Shown: positions 24,832 to 32,953, counted from the stretch's first letter. The stretch: DNA of 36,994 nucleotides from Chloroflexota bacterium (GCA_005881025.1 VBFO01000108.1:1-36994), one strand, 5' to 3'. The notes: generated by a model from the sequence alone, not told the origin. Program-made: numbers and translations.

Positions 24832-24913
24832 TGGGCGACCCGGGACTCGAACCCGGATGGGTTGCCCCACACGCCCCTCAAACGTGCGCGTCTACCAGTT
24901 CCGCCAGCCGCCC
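24832..24913 (-). tRNA. tRNA-Leu (anticodon GAG)
   Basis: A complete class II tRNA on the minus strand. The 7-bp acceptor stem (GGGCGGC with GTCGCCC) has one G-U pair. The D-arm contains CTGGTAGACGCG, the anticodon loop TTGAGGG gives GAG, the long variable arm is typical of Leu, and the T-arm has GGTTCGAGTCC. CCA is encoded next to it at 24829-24831. It lies 98 bp upstream of the LuxR-type gene on the same strand. Confidence 0.95.
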
Positions 24914-25003
24914 TTGCTGCGCTGCGTGATTCTACCGGTGCAGCCCGCCGGAGGCCACCGCCAGCAATCTGACCATCTTGGTTGCAACTGAATCGACTCC
25001 GGA

Positions 25004-25009
25004 TATGCT
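25004..25009 (+). promoter_or_regulatory. -10 element, first copy of duplicated promoter
   Basis: TATGCT, 9 bases before the GTG at 25019. It is part of the 20-bp sequence TATGCTTTCGCCGCCGTGGT that recurs exactly at 25767-25786. There is no ribosome binding site, so the message has at most a very short leader. Confidence 0.45.
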
Positions 25010-25018
25010 TTCGCCGCC

Positions 25019-25750
25019 GTGGTCGGATTACTCGGGCTCCTGCGGTTCAAGTGGACATACCTCATCGTCGGCGTGATCCTTGGCGGCATCGGGCTGTTCA
25101 CGTTCCTGTCGGCCCACCCCAGCAAGGCCGTTGAGATCGATGGCACCGAGAGCAAGTACATCGAGGTCACCAAGAGCGGTAACTACGACCGCAACGAGCT
25201 CAACCTGCAAGGCGACAGCAACACCTACACCCTGGACAAGAACACATTCCATCCGACCCTGCCGGACGAGGTCTACAAGGGCGGGAAGATGCAGATCTGG
25301 ATCGATGAGGGGACGACCACCATCATCGCGATCACGCTGTACGACCAGGACGACAAGAACCCTACGAAGTACACGACAGCCGTCTACGACAACCCCGCCA
25401 CCGAAACGTCGACCTCGCAGGGGGCGGGCATCTTCCTCGGAGTTCTTGGCGCGGTCTTCCTGGTGGTTTTCGGACTGTGGTTCGTGCTTGGAAGCCGGCG
25501 CCCGGCCGGCATGACTGCTGCAGGTGGACCGATCATGGGAATGCCACTCCCGGTGCCGCAGTCGCCATCACAACCAGGCTCCAGCCCCGGCGTGTCCCCT
25601 GACGGCAAGTGGTACTGGGACGGCCAGCAGTGGCGGAACGTGTCCGCCGACGGTAGGTTTCGGTGGGACGGCACCCAGTGGGTGGAGATGGGGACTACTT
25701 ACGCGGCCAGGGGTGCCCCGCCGCCGCCGGCGGCTACACCCACCAGCTGA
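25019..25750 (+). CDS. Two-helix membrane protein with outer domain and C-terminal DUF2510 repeats
   Basis: 243 residues from GTG 25019. A first membrane helix (WTYLIVGVILGGIGLFTFLS, about residues 12-31) is followed by an ~95-residue domain that should lie outside the membrane, a Ser/Gly-rich stretch and a second helix (GIFLGVLGAVFLVVFGLWFVL). A Pro-rich linker then leads to two WDG repeats (PDGKWYWDGQQWRNV, ADGRFRWDGTQWVEM) of the DUF2510 type, which would be cytoplasmic. DUF2510 is common in actinobacterial membrane proteins and its function is not established. The gene lies in the same direction as the second DUF2510 gene, which has a copy of its promoter. Confidence 0.78.
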   Translation: MVGLLGLLRFKWTYLIVGVILGGIGLFTFLSAHPSKAVEIDGTESKYIEVTKSGNYDRNELNLQGDSNTYTLDKNTFHPTLPDEVYKGGKMQIWIDEGTTTIIAITLYDQDDKNPTKYTTAVYDNPATETSTSQGAGIFLGVLGAVFLVVFGLWFVLGSRRPAGMTAAGGPIMGMPLPVPQSPSQPGSSPGVSPDGKWYWDGQQWRNVSADGRFRWDGTQWVEMGTTYAARGAPPPPAATPTS

Positions 25751-25766
25751 TCACCCGGGCTCGGAC

Positions 25767-25772
25767 TATGCT
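25767..25772 (+). promoter_or_regulatory. -10 element, second copy of duplicated promoter
   Basis: TATGCT within the exact 20-bp copy of the sequence at 25004-25023. It lies 9 bases before a GTG that opens a 13-codon frame and 65 bases before the second DUF2510 gene. Confidence 0.45.
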
Positions 25773-25781
25773 TTCGCCGCC

Positions 25782-25823
25782 GTGGTGCCACCCATCCGCC
25801 TTTCTGGCCTGAAGACGGCTTAG
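25782..25823 (+). CDS. Candidate 13-residue leader peptide ahead of second DUF2510 gene
   Basis: A frame GTG GTG CCA to TAG (25821-25823) encodes [13 protein letters not shown]. Its GTG sits at the same distance from the -10 as the real start in the upstream promoter copy. Its stop codon overlaps the AGGAGG ribosome binding site of the next gene, as in coupled leader peptides. It may equally be a remnant of the duplicated gene start. Confidence 0.3.
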   Translation: MVPPIRLSGLKTA

Positions 25824-25836
25824 GAGGATGGCGATA

Positions 25837-26325
25837 GTGGTCGGTGAGTTGTCACCGGACGGCGCCCACTACTGGGATGGCAACCGGTGGCAGTCGGCTT
25901 TTTCCGCTGATCGACAGTGGCACTGGGACGGCGCCCGATGGACCGCAGTTGATGTCCGGCCGGGCCCTGCACCATCGACGGCGATTGCAGTGGCTCAACC
26001 CGCCCCTCCGGTCTATTCAACTCCAGTCATGGTTATCCGACCGGCGACCAACAGCCTGGCCGTCGTGTCGCTGGTCGCAGGCATCATTTCGTGGTTCATG
26101 TGCCCGTTCGTGGGTGGAATCGTCGCGGTGATCACGGGCCATGTGGCGCGCAGCCAGATCAAGCGGTCAGGTGAAGGCGGTGGCGGCCTGGCTACGGCCG
26201 GCCTGATCCTGGGCTACCTCCACGTTGCTCTCTATGGAGCGTTTGCCCTTTTCTGGATCTTTGTTTTTGGCGGCATGGCGGTGCTCGGCACGATCCTGAG
26301 CGTGACGCCGACAACCAGCCCGTGA
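25837..26325 (+). CDS. DUF2510-DUF4190 membrane protein
   Basis: 162 residues from GTG 25837, which is 9 bases after AGGAGG (25822-25827). An ATG at 25828 directly abuts the AGGAGG and is less likely. The N-terminal part has two WDG repeats ([32 protein letters not shown]). After a Pro-rich linker comes a DUF4190 module: helix [17 protein letters not shown], loop [19 protein letters not shown], helix [20 protein letters not shown], and a further hydrophobic end. DUF4190 proteins are small membrane proteins of unknown function. The WDG repeats link it to its neighbour, and the two probably act together. Confidence 0.8.
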   Translation: MVGELSPDGAHYWDGNRWQSAFSADRQWHWDGARWTAVDVRPGPAPSTAIAVAQPAPPVYSTPVMVIRPATNSLAVVSLVAGIISWFMCPFVGGIVAVITGHVARSQIKRSGEGGGGLATAGLILGYLHVALYGAFALFWIFVFGGMAVLGTILSVTPTTSP

Positions 26326-26343
26326 GCCTTGGGGAGGAGTTGG

Positions 26344-26416
26344 TGCCCGCTGCAAGACTCGAACTCGCAACCTCTTGATCCGAAGTCAAGCGCTCTATCC
26401 ATTGAGCTAAGCGGGC
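26344..26416 (-). tRNA. tRNA-Arg (anticodon UCG)
   Basis: 73 nt on the minus strand with a perfect acceptor stem (GCCCGCT with AGCGGGC). The D-arm is TAGCTCAATGGATAGAGC, the anticodon stem CTTGA/TCAAG encloses CTTCGGA giving UCG, and the T-arm is GCGAGTTCGAGTCTTGC. CCA is encoded at 26341-26343. The first 18 nt of the gene are repeated upstream; see the repeat at 26399-26578. Confidence 0.95.
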
Positions 26417-26578
26417 AAACCGACTCCGACCGAAGCCAAAGTCTAGATAGCGTCGAATTAGTGCGCCCTGCGCGCGCCCGGCGCCATTGAGCTAAGCGGG
26501 CAAACCGACTCCGACCGAAGCCAAAGTCTAGATAGCGTCGAATTGGTGCGCCCTACGCGCGCCCGGCGCTAAGCGGGC
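26399..26578. repeat. 85-bp tandem repeat made of tRNA-Arg 5' end plus its promoter
   Basis: Copy 1 (26399-26483) and copy 2 (26484-26568) differ at only two bases. A third, cut-down copy (CTAAGCGGGC, 26569-26578) lacks eight bases. Each unit holds the first 18 nt of tRNA-Arg and the ~67 bp in front of it, including TAGACT-like -10 sites on the minus strand (26440-26445 and 26525-26530). The tRNA would thus have two tandem promoters, and the outer transcript would include a partial tRNA 5' copy. The rest of this intergenic stretch (26579-26616) shows nothing further. Confidence 0.9.
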
Positions 26579-26616
26579 GCGCCGAACAGTCTAAGTAGGG
26601 TTTGCCCGGCGCTTGG

Positions 26617-27318
26617 TTAGCGGGCGGCGGCGACCGCGTAGCGCTGGTGATTGAATCCCCAGGCCGCGTATCGCATCAGACCCACCGCCCGGTATCTCGA
26701 TCGCCCCGCCTCGGTCTCTCCACGCTTGATCGCTGTCATCAGGTCGGCGGTGCTGCGGCCGGGAAACTCGGTGTAGGCGCGGCCCACGGCGTCCAGGATG
26801 TGCGCGTCGGACGAGCCGATCTCCGGCGCGCCAAGTCCCAGGTTCAAACGGCGCGCGAGCCGGTTGAATACATAGAACCCCGGTGTTGCGTTCTCGACCT
26901 CGACCGCATCGAAGTCGAGCTCGGCCGCGAGCCATCCGACGCCATGAACCGGGCCGCTACGCACCTGTCTCCCCGTGCGCCAGAAGGGATGAGCGGCGAC
27001 GGCCAGACCACCCTGCTCGTGGATCGCATTCACGGTCGCAGCAGCCGACATCCCCGGCCTGATCCGGCGCTCCAGGAACAGCGCCAGGATGTGCCCGTCG
27101 CGGCTCGACACCTCCTCGCCGACGATCACCTGCAGCCTTCGCCTGCTGCCGGCGCGATCGGCAGCTCTCAGCGCGCCCTCGATCGTGTCGTGATCAGTGA
27201 CTGCTATCACGTCGAGATCGGTGTGCCGGATTACGTGATCCACCAGCTGTGTCGGGCTTGGCCAACCGTCTGAAAAGGTCGTATGCATGTGCAGGTCAGC
27301 CCTACCCAGGACCTTCAT
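26617..27318 (-). CDS. PHP domain metal-dependent phosphoesterase
   Basis: 233 residues from ATG 27318 (the upstream ATG at 27330 has no better support). PHP motifs in order: RADLHMHTTFSDG (HxH), VIAVTDHDTIEGA, VIVGEEVSSRDGHILAL, LAVAAHPFW and GSSDAH near residue 178. These residues bind two or three metal ions. The family includes the RNA/phosphoadenosine phosphatase RNase AM (YciV/TrpH), which trims 5' ends of rRNA, but this protein is shorter, so the substrate is open. It is divergent from the acyl-CoA ligase with 92 bp between the start codons. Confidence 0.85.
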   Translation of the reverse strand: MKVLGRADLHMHTTFSDGWPSPTQLVDHVIRHTDLDVIAVTDHDTIEGALRAADRAGSRRRLQVIVGEEVSSRDGHILALFLERRIRPGMSAAATVNAIHEQGGLAVAAHPFWRTGRQVRSGPVHGVGWLAAELDFDAVEVENATPGFYVFNRLARRLNLGLGAPEIGSSDAHILDAVGRAYTEFPGRSTADLMTAIKRGETEAGRSRYRAVGLMRYAAWGFNHQRYAVAAAR

Positions 27319-27410
27319 CGTTCCGTGCATGCTACGCCCGGCAGGCTTACCATCGAGCTCCTAAGGGTCAACAACGTGCTCCCAACCGCTAGCTGGTGGA
27401 GGTGACCGCA

Positions 27411-29081
27411 GTGGAAGGCTTGATGCAGGACTACGAGCTGACTATGCAGCACGTGATGTGGCGCATGGAACGCCTCCACGCTCGCAGCGAGATCGTCACC
27501 AAGCGCGACCAGGGCGTGCACCGGATGACCAACGGGGACCTGATACCCCGTGTCAACCAGCTCGCCGGAGCCTTGAAGCGGCTGGGAATCAAGCCGGGTG
27601 ATCGGGTGGCGACCCTTAGCTTCAACAACTACCGCCACCTCGAGCTTTATTACGCGGTCCCCTGCATGGGCGCGGTCCTGCACACGCTCAACCTGCGGCT
27701 CTTTCCCCAGCACCTCGAGTTCATCGTCAATGACGCCGAGGACAAGGTCCTCTTCGTCGACCAGGCCCTGGTCGCCCTCCTCAAGCCACTGGCAGGCAAG
27801 ATCCCCAGCGTCAAGCAGATCATCCTGATGACCGACGGTGCGCCGGCTCCGGCCGACCACGGTCTCGGTGAGATGCTCGACTACGAGACCCTGCTCGCTG
27901 CCGAGAGCGACGACTATCCGTGGCCGAAGCTTTCGGAGCGGATGGCGGCGGCAATGTGCTACACGTCTGGCACCACCGGCAACCCGAAGGGCGTCGTCTA
28001 CTCACACCGCTCGCAGTTCATCCACACGATGGGAGTGCTGCAGAAGGACAACCTCGCCATCAGCGAGCAGGACGTCGTGCTGCCGATCGTGCCGATGTTC
28101 CACGCCAACAGCTGGGGCCTTCCGTACGCGATCGGCATGGCCGGCTCCAAAGTCCTGTTCCCCGACAAGTTCATGGGCGATGCCAAATCCGTCTGCGAGC
28201 TGGCAGACCAGGAAGGCGCGACGGTGCTGGCCGGGGTGCCGACGATCTGGATCGGGACCGTCGCGTACTTGAAGGAAACTGGCAAGCGCTTGCCGAAGGT
28301 GCACACGGTCGTTTGCGGTGGATCGGCGGTCCCGCGCTCGCTCATGGAGTCGATGGACGCGCTCGGGCTGCGGATTCTGCATGCATGGGGCATGACCGAG
28401 ACCTCGCCTCTCGGCAGCGTGGCGCGGCCACGGGCCGGCACCAAGCCGGAGGACGAGCTCAACGCCCGGCTTACGCAGGGCGTGATCGTGCCTGCTGTCG
28501 AGATCCGCATCTGCGATGCGGCAACGGGGCAGGAGCTGCCCTGGGATGGGGTGGCCTTCGGTGAGATCCAGGTCCGCGGTCCGTGGATCGCACGCGGCTA
28601 CTACAACGGCTACGACCCGGGAAAGCTCACCGAGGACGGCTGGTTCCGGACCGGCGACGTCGCCAAGATCAGCCCCGATGGATACATCCAGATCGTCGAC
28701 CGCACCAAGGACGTGATCAAGTCGGGCGGCGAGTGGATCTCATCGGTGGAGCTCGAGAACGCGATCATGGCCCACCCCAAGATCATGGAGGCGGCGGTGA
28801 TCGGGCTCGCACATCCGAAATGGGACGAGCGGCCCGTGGCGTTCGCGGTCCCGAAGCCGGAGTTCAAGGGCCAGGTGACGCAGGAAGAGGTCATCGATTT
28901 TCTGCGCGACAAGGTCGCCAAGTGGTGGCTGCCCGATGAGATCCGCTTCATCGACGAGGTGCCCAAGACCTCGGTCGGCAAGTTCGACAAGAAGGTGCTC
29001 CGCTCCAACGCCGAGCCCATCAAGGAAGGTGCGGCGACGACAGGCCGTACCGAGAGCGCGCGACCAAGCGCAAGGGAGTAG
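27411..29081 (+). CDS. Medium/long-chain fatty acyl-CoA ligase (AMP-forming, AlkK-like)
   Basis: 556 residues from GTG 27411, picked because GGAGGTGA lies 6 bases before it. It activates a carboxylic acid to acyl-AMP and then acyl-CoA. Signatures are the phosphate-binding YTSGTTGNPKGVVYSH near residue 180, VPMFHANSWG, AWGMTETSP, GWFRTGDVAKISPDGYIQIVDRTKDVIKSGGEWIS, and the catalytic Lys in TSVGKFDKKVLR near the C terminus. The layout matches AlkK and related medium-chain ligases. Only 4 bp separate it from the amidase gene, so the pair is cotranscribed. The acid could come from the amide that the neighbour hydrolyses (inference). Confidence 0.92.
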   Translation: MEGLMQDYELTMQHVMWRMERLHARSEIVTKRDQGVHRMTNGDLIPRVNQLAGALKRLGIKPGDRVATLSFNNYRHLELYYAVPCMGAVLHTLNLRLFPQHLEFIVNDAEDKVLFVDQALVALLKPLAGKIPSVKQIILMTDGAPAPADHGLGEMLDYETLLAAESDDYPWPKLSERMAAAMCYTSGTTGNPKGVVYSHRSQFIHTMGVLQKDNLAISEQDVVLPIVPMFHANSWGLPYAIGMAGSKVLFPDKFMGDAKSVCELADQEGATVLAGVPTIWIGTVAYLKETGKRLPKVHTVVCGGSAVPRSLMESMDALGLRILHAWGMTETSPLGSVARPRAGTKPEDELNARLTQGVIVPAVEIRICDAATGQELPWDGVAFGEIQVRGPWIARGYYNGYDPGKLTEDGWFRTGDVAKISPDGYIQIVDRTKDVIKSGGEWISSVELENAIMAHPKIMEAAVIGLAHPKWDERPVAFAVPKPEFKGQVTQEEVIDFLRDKVAKWWLPDEIRFIDEVPKTSVGKFDKKVLRSNAEPIKEGAATTGRTESARPSARE

Positions 29082-29085
29082 GGAA

Positions 29086-30039
29086 ATGGCAAAGACCAAA
29101 GTCCGTGAGCACAGGGTCGGTCGCGACCAGATCCACTACAAGTGGGACAACTCCCTGCCGCCGGCGGTCGAGGTCGAAAGCGGTGATGTGGTTCATTTCG
29201 ACACCGAAGAGGTCACCTCCGGCCAGATCAACAAGGGCGACCCCGCTGTCAAGCTGACGCAGCTCGACTTCAACCGCCTTTATCCACTGGGCGGACCGGT
29301 GTTCGTCAAGGGCGCCCAGCCCGGCGATGTCCTCGAGGTCGACATCATCGACCTGAAGCCAGGTGCATGGGGATGGACGGGGATGATCCCCGGCCTGGGC
29401 CTGCTGGCTGCGGATTTTCCGGACCCGTACATCCGCTACTTCGACCTCGGCGACCGCAAGACCGCGGAGCTGCGTAAGGACATCCAGATTCCTCTGGCGC
29501 CCTTCTGCGGAACCATGGGTGTGGCGACCGACGACCCCGGACCGGTGGATGTCCTCCCGCCGACAAAAGGCGCGGGCAACGTCGATACCCGCCACCTGAC
29601 CGCCGGCACGAAGCTCTACCTGCCTGTGTACGTGCCGGGCGCCCTCTTCTCGGCCGGCGACTGCCATGGCGCGCAGGGAGACGGCGAGGTGTGCGTTACC
29701 GGGATCGAATGCCCGATGACGTTCTCACTCCGATTTGGAGTGATCAAGGCCGGACACATGCGGCCCTGGAGCTATCACTTCGTCACCCCGGCAGGAGCGC
29801 TTCAGCCGAAGAGCGACACCCGAGGCTATTACGTCGTGACGGCGCTTGGACCGGACCTGATGGAGAATGCCCGAAACGCGGTTCGGGACACGATCGGCTG
29901 GCTGACCAAGGAGAAGCATCTGAGCCGGGAGGACGCCTATGTCTTGTGCAGCCTGGCCGGCGACCTGCGGATCAGCCAGATCGTCGACCAGCCCAACTGG
30001 GGCGTCTCGTTCTACCTGGCGCTGAGCGTCTTCAACTAG
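29086..30039 (+). CDS. Acetamidase/formamidase family amidohydrolase
   Basis: 317 residues from ATG 29086, with GGGAG upstream. The family hydrolyses short amides to acid and ammonia in the cytoplasm. Family blocks are VESGDVVHFDTEEVTSGQIN, GPVFVKGAQPGDVLEVDI, GNVDTRHLTAGTKLYLPVYVPGALFSAGDCHGAQGDGEV (with the Asp and His metal ligands) and DAYVLCSLAGDLRISQIVD. The length agrees with the short form of FmdA. Paired with an acyl-CoA ligase, it suggests use of an amide as carbon and nitrogen source. The true substrate cannot be read from the sequence. Confidence 0.9.
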   Translation: MAKTKVREHRVGRDQIHYKWDNSLPPAVEVESGDVVHFDTEEVTSGQINKGDPAVKLTQLDFNRLYPLGGPVFVKGAQPGDVLEVDIIDLKPGAWGWTGMIPGLGLLAADFPDPYIRYFDLGDRKTAELRKDIQIPLAPFCGTMGVATDDPGPVDVLPPTKGAGNVDTRHLTAGTKLYLPVYVPGALFSAGDCHGAQGDGEVCVTGIECPMTFSLRFGVIKAGHMRPWSYHFVTPAGALQPKSDTRGYYVVTALGPDLMENARNAVRDTIGWLTKEKHLSREDAYVLCSLAGDLRISQIVDQPNWGVSFYLALSVFN

Positions 30040-30088
30040 CAAAACTGGGGGTAGCCATAGGTCCCTCCGGCATACTGACCGGGCACTA

Positions 30089-32872
30089 GTGGCTACAGCG
30101 CAGCTCGGGAAATACCCGATCGAGGCGGAACTTGGCCGGGGCGCGATGGGCGTCGTCTACCGCTCGACGCACCCACGCCTCGAGATCCCGGTGGCCATCA
30201 AGGTCCTGGCCGAGCAGTACTCGAGCGACCCGAACTTTCGCCAGCGCTTCCACCGCGAAGCGGCGACAGTGGCCGCGCTCAACCACCCGGGCATCGTGCG
30301 CGTGTACGACTTCGACGAGGACGGTCCTGTGCTGTTCATCGTCATGGAGTGGGTCGAGGGACGCTCCATGCGGTCGTGGCTTGACGAGTACGGCCGCTTC
30401 AGCGTCGACGTCTCGGTCGACCTCCTCCAGCAGCTGCTCTCTGCGGTCGGCATCGCACACGACCTCGGCGTCGTACACCGCGACATCAAGCCAGACAACA
30501 TCCTCATCTCCAATCGCGGCAAGACGAAGATCCTCGACTTCGGAATCTCGAAGCTGGTCGACGACAAGCAGCGACTGACCGCGACTGGAAGCATGGTGGG
30601 CACTCCGGCCTACATGGCCCCGGAACAGGTCAAGGGCGAGGGCGTCGATGCGCGCTCCGACATCTACTCGCTCGGCATGATCCTTTACGAGCTCCTCCAC
30701 GGCGAGCCGCCGTTCACCGGGCAGCTGCCCGCGGTGCTGCATTCGCAGGTGTTCGATCGGCCGCGCCCCTCGACTGCGATCCCATCGCCAATCATGGACA
30801 TCATCTGGAAGGCGACCGCGAAGGATCGCGGCGCACGCTTTCAGAGCTGCGAGGAGTTCTCGGGCGCTTTCCACTACATGCCGAAGCCCGCTGCCGCCCA
30901 GCCTCCGATGGAAGCTGTTTCCAATGAGTCTCCTGTCATGGAGCAGGTCGCTCACGCATCACCCGTGCCGGTTCATGGATCGAAGCCTCCCGGTGTCTGC
31001 ACGCACAGCGAATGCGGTGAGAGGCGCGGTTGGGCCTGCGCATACAAGGACCTCATGGGTCGCGAGTGCAAGAGCTGGTGGTGTCGCAGACACATCACAT
31101 TCATCGAGCGCACTCCGTTCTGCCCACGACATGCGAGCGTGATCCGTGCGCTCGCCCCGACCGCCGGCACCATCTTCGAGATCAAGAACCGGCCGGCGGT
31201 CGACGATCGCGCGCTGCCGCTGGCGGCCCTCGTCGCCGAGGACATCGACAAGGACGTGACCGAGCTCGTCCGGCGCCGCTACCAGAACCGAAAGGACATC
31301 ACGCTGGCCACTGACAAAACAGTTCGCCAGACCTGGGCGGGCCGAACCGAGGTCGCCTGGGAGCGCAGCTGGGCCGCCCTCAAGAGCCAGGGCTACCTGG
31401 TGCGAATCGCGATCCGGGTATCGGTCGCCGAGCCAGATCACGTGCAGCTGTTGATCGGAAACACCGTGGTCTTCAAAGAGATCCCGGACTGGATCAGCCG
31501 CAGACGTGACGGCGACGCCCCGGACCACGCCGACCGCGCCCGTTTCGCGAAGAAGATTTTCGCGGCGGTGCTGGACCATGTCGATGAGCCCCAGCCTCTG
31601 CCGCCGATCACCAGCGGCGCCGGCGGGCCACAGATCGAGCCACCGCCTCCTCCCGAGATCAACCGGACCCTGGTCGAGGGCATGGTGCTGCGGCTGGCCT
31701 CGGGGGCGACACGGCTCACCGGTTATGAGATCTCAGAGCACCTCGCGCTGCCGTTCTCCGCTGTGGAGCCCGTGCTGAAGGCGCTGACAACCGACAACTT
31801 CCTGGATGCACTCGGCCTGGCGAACGAGCAGGGCCCGTGGCTTGGCCGCCCACTGCCGGAGAGGATGGCGTACGCGCTCACCAAGCAGGGCAGGGCGCGA
31901 AGCGAGGAGATCGCGCGCGCGAGCACGCGCTACGCGGGACCGGCGCCGGTCTCGATGGCCGAGTACCGGGCCGTGTTGGCCGAAGCTGCAAAGCCGGGCA
32001 CCCTCGACCTGGTCAAGGTCGCCGTCGTGCTCGCGGGCATCGAGCTCGCCCCAGGCGTCGCCGAGGCCGTTCGCGCGGCAGTCAACTCGCGCTCTTCCAT
32101 CTTCATCTACGGTGCGCCCGGTAACGGCAAGACCACGCTCGCCCGCCGCATCGCAGGCCTGCTGGGGGGTCCGATCGTGATCCCTGTGGCGTTGGACATC
32201 GGCGGCGGTGAGGTGATGGCGGTCTTCGATGGCGCCGTGCACCGCCTGGAGGCGAACCAGCCGATCGACAAGCGCTGGCGCCGGATCGCAAGGCCGCTCG
32301 TACAGGTCGGTGGTGAGTTCCAGCTCGAGATGTTCGATCCGACCTGGGAGGAGGGCAGCCGCACATACGGCGCTCCCCTGCAGGTCAAGGCGAACGGCGG
32401 TGTGCTGCTGATCGACGACCTCGGGCGGCAGCGCGTGTCTCCGAAACAGATCCTCGACCGCCTGCTGGTGCCGCTCGAGCAGGAGATCGACTACATGAAC
32501 CTCACTTCCAGCGGACGGAAGGTCGAGGTGCCTTTCTGGGCTCAGCTCGCCCTTTCGACCAACCTGCGGCCGGGCGAGCTGCTCGACGAGGCCTACCTGA
32601 GGCGCCTGTCTTACAAGGTCCTGATGCCGGATCCGACGTGGGACATGTGGTGCCGGATCTTCGAGCGCGAGCGAGAGCGGCTGACGGTCCCGCCGAACCC
32701 GGCCGCGCTGGACTGGATCCGCAGCATGTACGGGGGCCGGCCCCTGCGCGGCAACCACCCGCGAGACCTCCTCGAGCGGCTCATCGACGTCTCGTCGGCC
32801 CGCGGTCAGCGGGCCGAGCTCAGCGTGGAGCTGGTCCAGGCGGCCTGGCAGACGCTGTTCATCGCAGGGTGA
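30089..32872 (+). CDS. Fusion of Ser/Thr protein kinase, Cys/His cluster and AAA+ ATPase
   Basis: 927 residues from GTG 30089. Residues 9-~265 are a complete PknB-type kinase: GRGAMGVVY at 16-24, Lys38, HRDIKPDN at 130-137, DFG at 150-152, and an APE motif. Residues ~303-347 hold six Cys and several His in pairs (CTHSEC, WAC, REC, WWCRRH, FCPRH), likely zinc-binding. A middle domain (~350-500) is unfamiliar. Around 520-640 there is a winged-helix-like region (TLVEGMVLRLASGATRLTGYEISEHLALP). The C-terminal AAA+ domain has Walker A YGAPGNGKTT near 675-683, Walker B VLLIDD near 771-776 and sensor-1 ALSTN. The AAA+ half resembles stand-alone winged-helix AAA+ ATPases seen in several phyla. I know of no described protein with this join. 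No transmembrane helix is present. Confidence 0.88.
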   Translation: MATAQLGKYPIEAELGRGAMGVVYRSTHPRLEIPVAIKVLAEQYSSDPNFRQRFHREAATVAALNHPGIVRVYDFDEDGPVLFIVMEWVEGRSMRSWLDEYGRFSVDVSVDLLQQLLSAVGIAHDLGVVHRDIKPDNILISNRGKTKILDFGISKLVDDKQRLTATGSMVGTPAYMAPEQVKGEGVDARSDIYSLGMILYELLHGEPPFTGQLPAVLHSQVFDRPRPSTAIPSPIMDIIWKATAKDRGARFQSCEEFSGAFHYMPKPAAAQPPMEAVSNESPVMEQVAHASPVPVHGSKPPGVCTHSECGERRGWACAYKDLMGRECKSWWCRRHITFIERTPFCPRHASVIRALAPTAGTIFEIKNRPAVDDRALPLAALVAEDIDKDVTELVRRRYQNRKDITLATDKTVRQTWAGRTEVAWERSWAALKSQGYLVRIAIRVSVAEPDHVQLLIGNTVVFKEIPDWISRRRDGDAPDHADRARFAKKIFAAVLDHVDEPQPLPPITSGAGGPQIEPPPPPEINRTLVEGMVLRLASGATRLTGYEISEHLALPFSAVEPVLKALTTDNFLDALGLANEQGPWLGRPLPERMAYALTKQGRARSEEIARASTRYAGPAPVSMAEYRAVLAEAAKPGTLDLVKVAVVLAGIELAPGVAEAVRAAVNSRSSIFIYGAPGNGKTTLARRIAGLLGGPIVIPVALDIGGGEVMAVFDGAVHRLEANQPIDKRWRRIARPLVQVGGEFQLEMFDPTWEEGSRTYGAPLQVKANGGVLLIDDLGRQRVSPKQILDRLLVPLEQEIDYMNLTSSGRKVEVPFWAQLALSTNLRPGELLDEAYLRRLSYKVLMPDPTWDMWCRIFERERERLTVPPNPAALDWIRSMYGGRPLRGNHPRDLLERLIDVSSARGQRAELSVELVQAAWQTLFIAG

Positions 32873-32878
32873 GTCCGC

Positions 32879-32933
32879 GATTGCGTGCAATCCCACCGAA
32901 TTCACGCGGAATTCCAGCGTTTTGCACGCAATC
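32879..32933. promoter_or_regulatory. Twin TTGC-NN-GCAA palindromes downstream of kinase-ATPase gene
   Basis: GATTGCGTGCAATC (32879-32892) is a palindrome, and TTGCACGCAATC (32922-32933) is its inverted copy over 12 bases. Their centres are 41 bp apart, about four helical turns. Between them two GAATTC palindromes (32898-32903 and 32909-32914) can form a further stem. This looks like a paired operator or a nested hairpin at the end of the kinase transcript, 45 bp before tRNA-Leu. Confidence 0.55.
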
Positions 32934-32953
32934 TCGAGCGAGCAGGTCGACCG

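Noticed and set aside
26399-26578. Tandem repeat as a CRISPR array or an integration attachment site
   Set aside because: Units are directly abutted with no variable spacers, and the repeat covers the tRNA 5' end, whereas integrases mostly use the 3' end. No integrase gene is near.
31733-32905. 390-residue minus-strand open frame opposite the kinase-ATPase
   Set aside because: Antisense shadow: the plus-strand protein has intact Walker motifs here and the antisense protein shows no recognisable domain.
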